A stretch of DNA of 64,000 nucleotides from Trichoplax sp. H2 (Eukaryota > Placozoa > Uniplacotomia > Trichoplacea), in assembly GCA_003344405.1 (NCBI GenBank), contig NOWV01000002.1, forward strand, positions 310,001 through 374,000. Direction: 5' to 3'. A program made the position numbers and the translations under genes. Positions 61,980-64,000 of this stretch are shown in pieces (positions within the stretch are counted from its first letter, which is position 1; each line of letters starts with the position of its first letter). A model generated the notes under the pieces. The model made no database searches and was not told the DNA's origin. It worked only from the letters and a program-made list of their open reading frames with translations.

Positions 61980-62190
61980 AAGTAGAAGTAAAGTAATGCG
62001 ATGAAATAATACCTTTATAGCGCATACGTAAGAGCTAGATTACGGGTAAGCTAGAATTTTTGAACAAGATGTGATATCTTGTTGGGTGGTAATATTTGGC
62101 TATCATTGTGCCCTCTCATTCTGCCTTTTTTGTTCTGTTCATTTTATTGGTTGTTACCTATAGATATAGTATACGACATCAGCAATTCGA
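61980..62190 (-). promoter_or_regulatory. Relic upstream region of the orphan GST exon
   Basis: Partial similarity to the two other GST upstream regions: GATATCTTGTTGGGTGGTAAT, ATCATTGTGCCC, CTGCCTTTTTTGTTCTGTTC and CGACATCAGCAATTCGATCA correspond to segments at 59785-59915. It is more diverged than those two are from each other. Confidence 0.4.
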
Positions 62191-64000
62191 TCAGGGAATT
62201 TGCCTCTTATTTTATTTCAATGAGGCTTAGGTTGCTGCCTTTACGCGGTGAACTGATAACAATTTGGTAATCGATTTTATTTAGTGCATGTATGGATATA
62301 GAGAATTAATAAAACTGATGCAATGATGTTGTATTGTACAGTCACGAATATCCTATTTAAATGCAGAATAACGATTAATTGATATTGAGATCATGCATCA
62401 GTTAAACAGTTAAAATACCGGATACAATTATGCAGGTAACCCAGCAAATTAAAGTAAAGAGAGCAGTTATCATACTTTATAGTATGCTGTATATGTAATT
62501 GCTCCATATATAACAGTAGTGACTAATCCAATTCAAGTTTAATTATTAAAATAATATTGAAGTACCTTACTGCTAGTGCATTCTAAATCGTTCGTTACGA
62601 AGTTTAATAGCATCGATGTAGGCTATTCTAGTGAATCTAAGACATTCTGGACTATTATCGCAGAGTATTATGGTGCAGTAAGGATAGTATACAACAAAAA
62701 ATGCGATTACGGCTGTACAATATACGTATATGCTAGTTAATTAACTAGCTTACCCTCTCTACTCTATATGCCGTCAAAAATACTGTATATTAACAGATCT
62801 TATAGACTGGCGATGTACAGGCTGTCAGATAAAATAAAAGGAGTGTATGATAATGCTTTGGGAGGATCTTCGCGATAAAAGGCAGTACTACGCCATTAGT
62901 ATAGAACATTATAGTAGTATATATATGTCATATACGAGTACAATAGATAGTAAAAGAAGACAGTGAGTCAGCAGAAATGTACAATAAACATAAAGTACTG
63001 TATACTATAGGGTGTGTTTATTTTATTTTCAGATTACCAAAATCCTTCTCGAGGTGCTTTAAATAATGTAAAAGACCTCTAAATTTCATACCAGTGTGTA
63101 AACCATTACCTACGGGTACATACAATATTTAATATGACTATTACTTAATATAGTCTGTTTAATTTATGAACAAGATTGTGAAAATAAAATAAACACACTA
63201 GTACTACATACTGTACACAGTGTACATCTAAGGGTCTCTAGTGTACAGTATACAACGTAGAGCAAACAAAACGCCATATTATTCCTAGTTAATAGTGATA
63301 GCTATCCACATACAGTACAGATATTGTACTAAATATACGTATAGCGACAAAAATGTTATTAACTGTCAAAGCTATTCTTATAAAGTTCAGTATGCTGTAA
63401 TTCTATAAATCGGGAATGATAGATGTTATTATGGCGCAATGCGATGTTTGAGTACTACTATTATATTTTACTCGAGATGTCACGCCCTTGGTTTGAACAG
63501 TATTCCTTCCTCAAGCTTTATATTAAAAATGTAAAATTTTATCATAGCATTCGAATTCAAATCTGATACTACGTATGATATTATCGAAGTTAGCCTACAA
63601 TATAGTAAAAAATTTTGAAATGCCGAATTTTGCAAATCATCCAGATAATGTATACTGTACCTGCACTTTACTGTATGCCGTATTACTCGTATACTGCATA
63701 GAACGTTAATTATACAAAAATTCCACGCTATTCGCAATTGCAAAATTTGAAGGAATTCACTGCTATGCAGCACTGATTGTATCATAAATCATATAGTAGG
63801 CATATGTTGGCGGATGTTGTGAAATTCGAACAATTGCAAAGGTCCTATGGTCCGAATTTCGCGAGCGTCGGCTAACATTTATTGTGTATGTACATTGTAC
63901 GGTAATAATTGTCTACATAAATATGATAATAATCGTATTAATTGAGCGTAATATATGTATCGTGGAAGTTCTATTTTATTTATCAATCATATAATTTCTT
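62191..64000. other. Right end of window, no gene seen
   Basis: AT-rich with many TACTGTAC/TACAGTAC fragments at 62980-63320. A minus-strand frame of about 100 codons at 63480-63785 has no splice context or similarity I recognise. A gene running off the right edge cannot be excluded. Confidence 0.45.

Noticed and set aside
63480-63785. About 100-codon minus-strand frame near the right edge
   Set aside because: No splice signals in phase and no recognised motif; length is within what AT-rich DNA can give by chance.
1-64000. CRISPR arrays, bacterial operons, rRNA or tRNA genes
   Set aside because: The window is clearly eukaryotic; no regular repeat-spacer pattern and no tRNA cloverleaf or rRNA signature was recognised.

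Overview
This is nuclear DNA from an animal. It is AT-rich, and its genes are split into many short exons by small introns, mostly about 150-600 bp with GT-AG ends. The genes recognised by reading spliced exons are E2F4/5, a KIF28-type kinesin-3, AP-1 gamma-adaptin, an MCUR1/CCDC90 protein, a SOWAH ankyrin protein, a DYDC-type Dpy-30 protein and sigma-class GSTs. That set is metazoan. Small introns, high AT and compact spacing suggest an early-branching animal, and a placozoan (Trichoplax/Hoilungia type) is my best guess. This is inference, not a database result.

Layout. 2.25-5.46 kb (+): an E2F4/5 transcription factor with nine exons and an intact pocket-protein-binding tail. 7.40-15.10 kb (-): a complete 27-exon KIF28-like kinesin of about 1012 aa. 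17.8-26.2 kb: three intronless, divergent genes (one +, two -) encoding one family of small two-pass membrane proteins that I do not recognise; this is the best candidate for something undescribed. 27.5-28.7 kb (+): a small lysine-rich, possibly ribosome-biogenesis protein. 29.9-34.6 kb (-): AP-1 gamma-adaptin, 24 exons, 799 aa. 34.6-38.8 kb: no convincing gene, but a four-copy tandem repeat of about 245 bp. 38.8-41.6 kb (+): an MCUR1/CCDC90-type mitochondrial membrane protein whose targeting peptide lies on its own first exon. 44.0-48.0 kb (-): a SOWAH ankyrin protein. 50.4-51.7 kb (+): a DYDC-like Dpy-30 motif protein.

53-62 kb is a segmentally duplicated block. It holds two intact sigma-class glutathione S-transferase genes (-) and an isolated third GST first exon with a stop codon. 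Between them lie two decayed (+) copies of the MCUR1/CCDC90 gene found intact at 39-41 kb. The upstream regions of all three GST first exons are also recognisably duplicated.

The genes do not form one pathway; this is an ordinary eukaryotic neighbourhood of independent genes. Short palindromic TACTGTAC/GTACAGTA clusters recur between genes and look like a genome-wide repeat habit. Exon coordinates were derived by hand from splice signals, reading frame and family similarity. Frame closes exactly in every multi-exon model given with high confidence.
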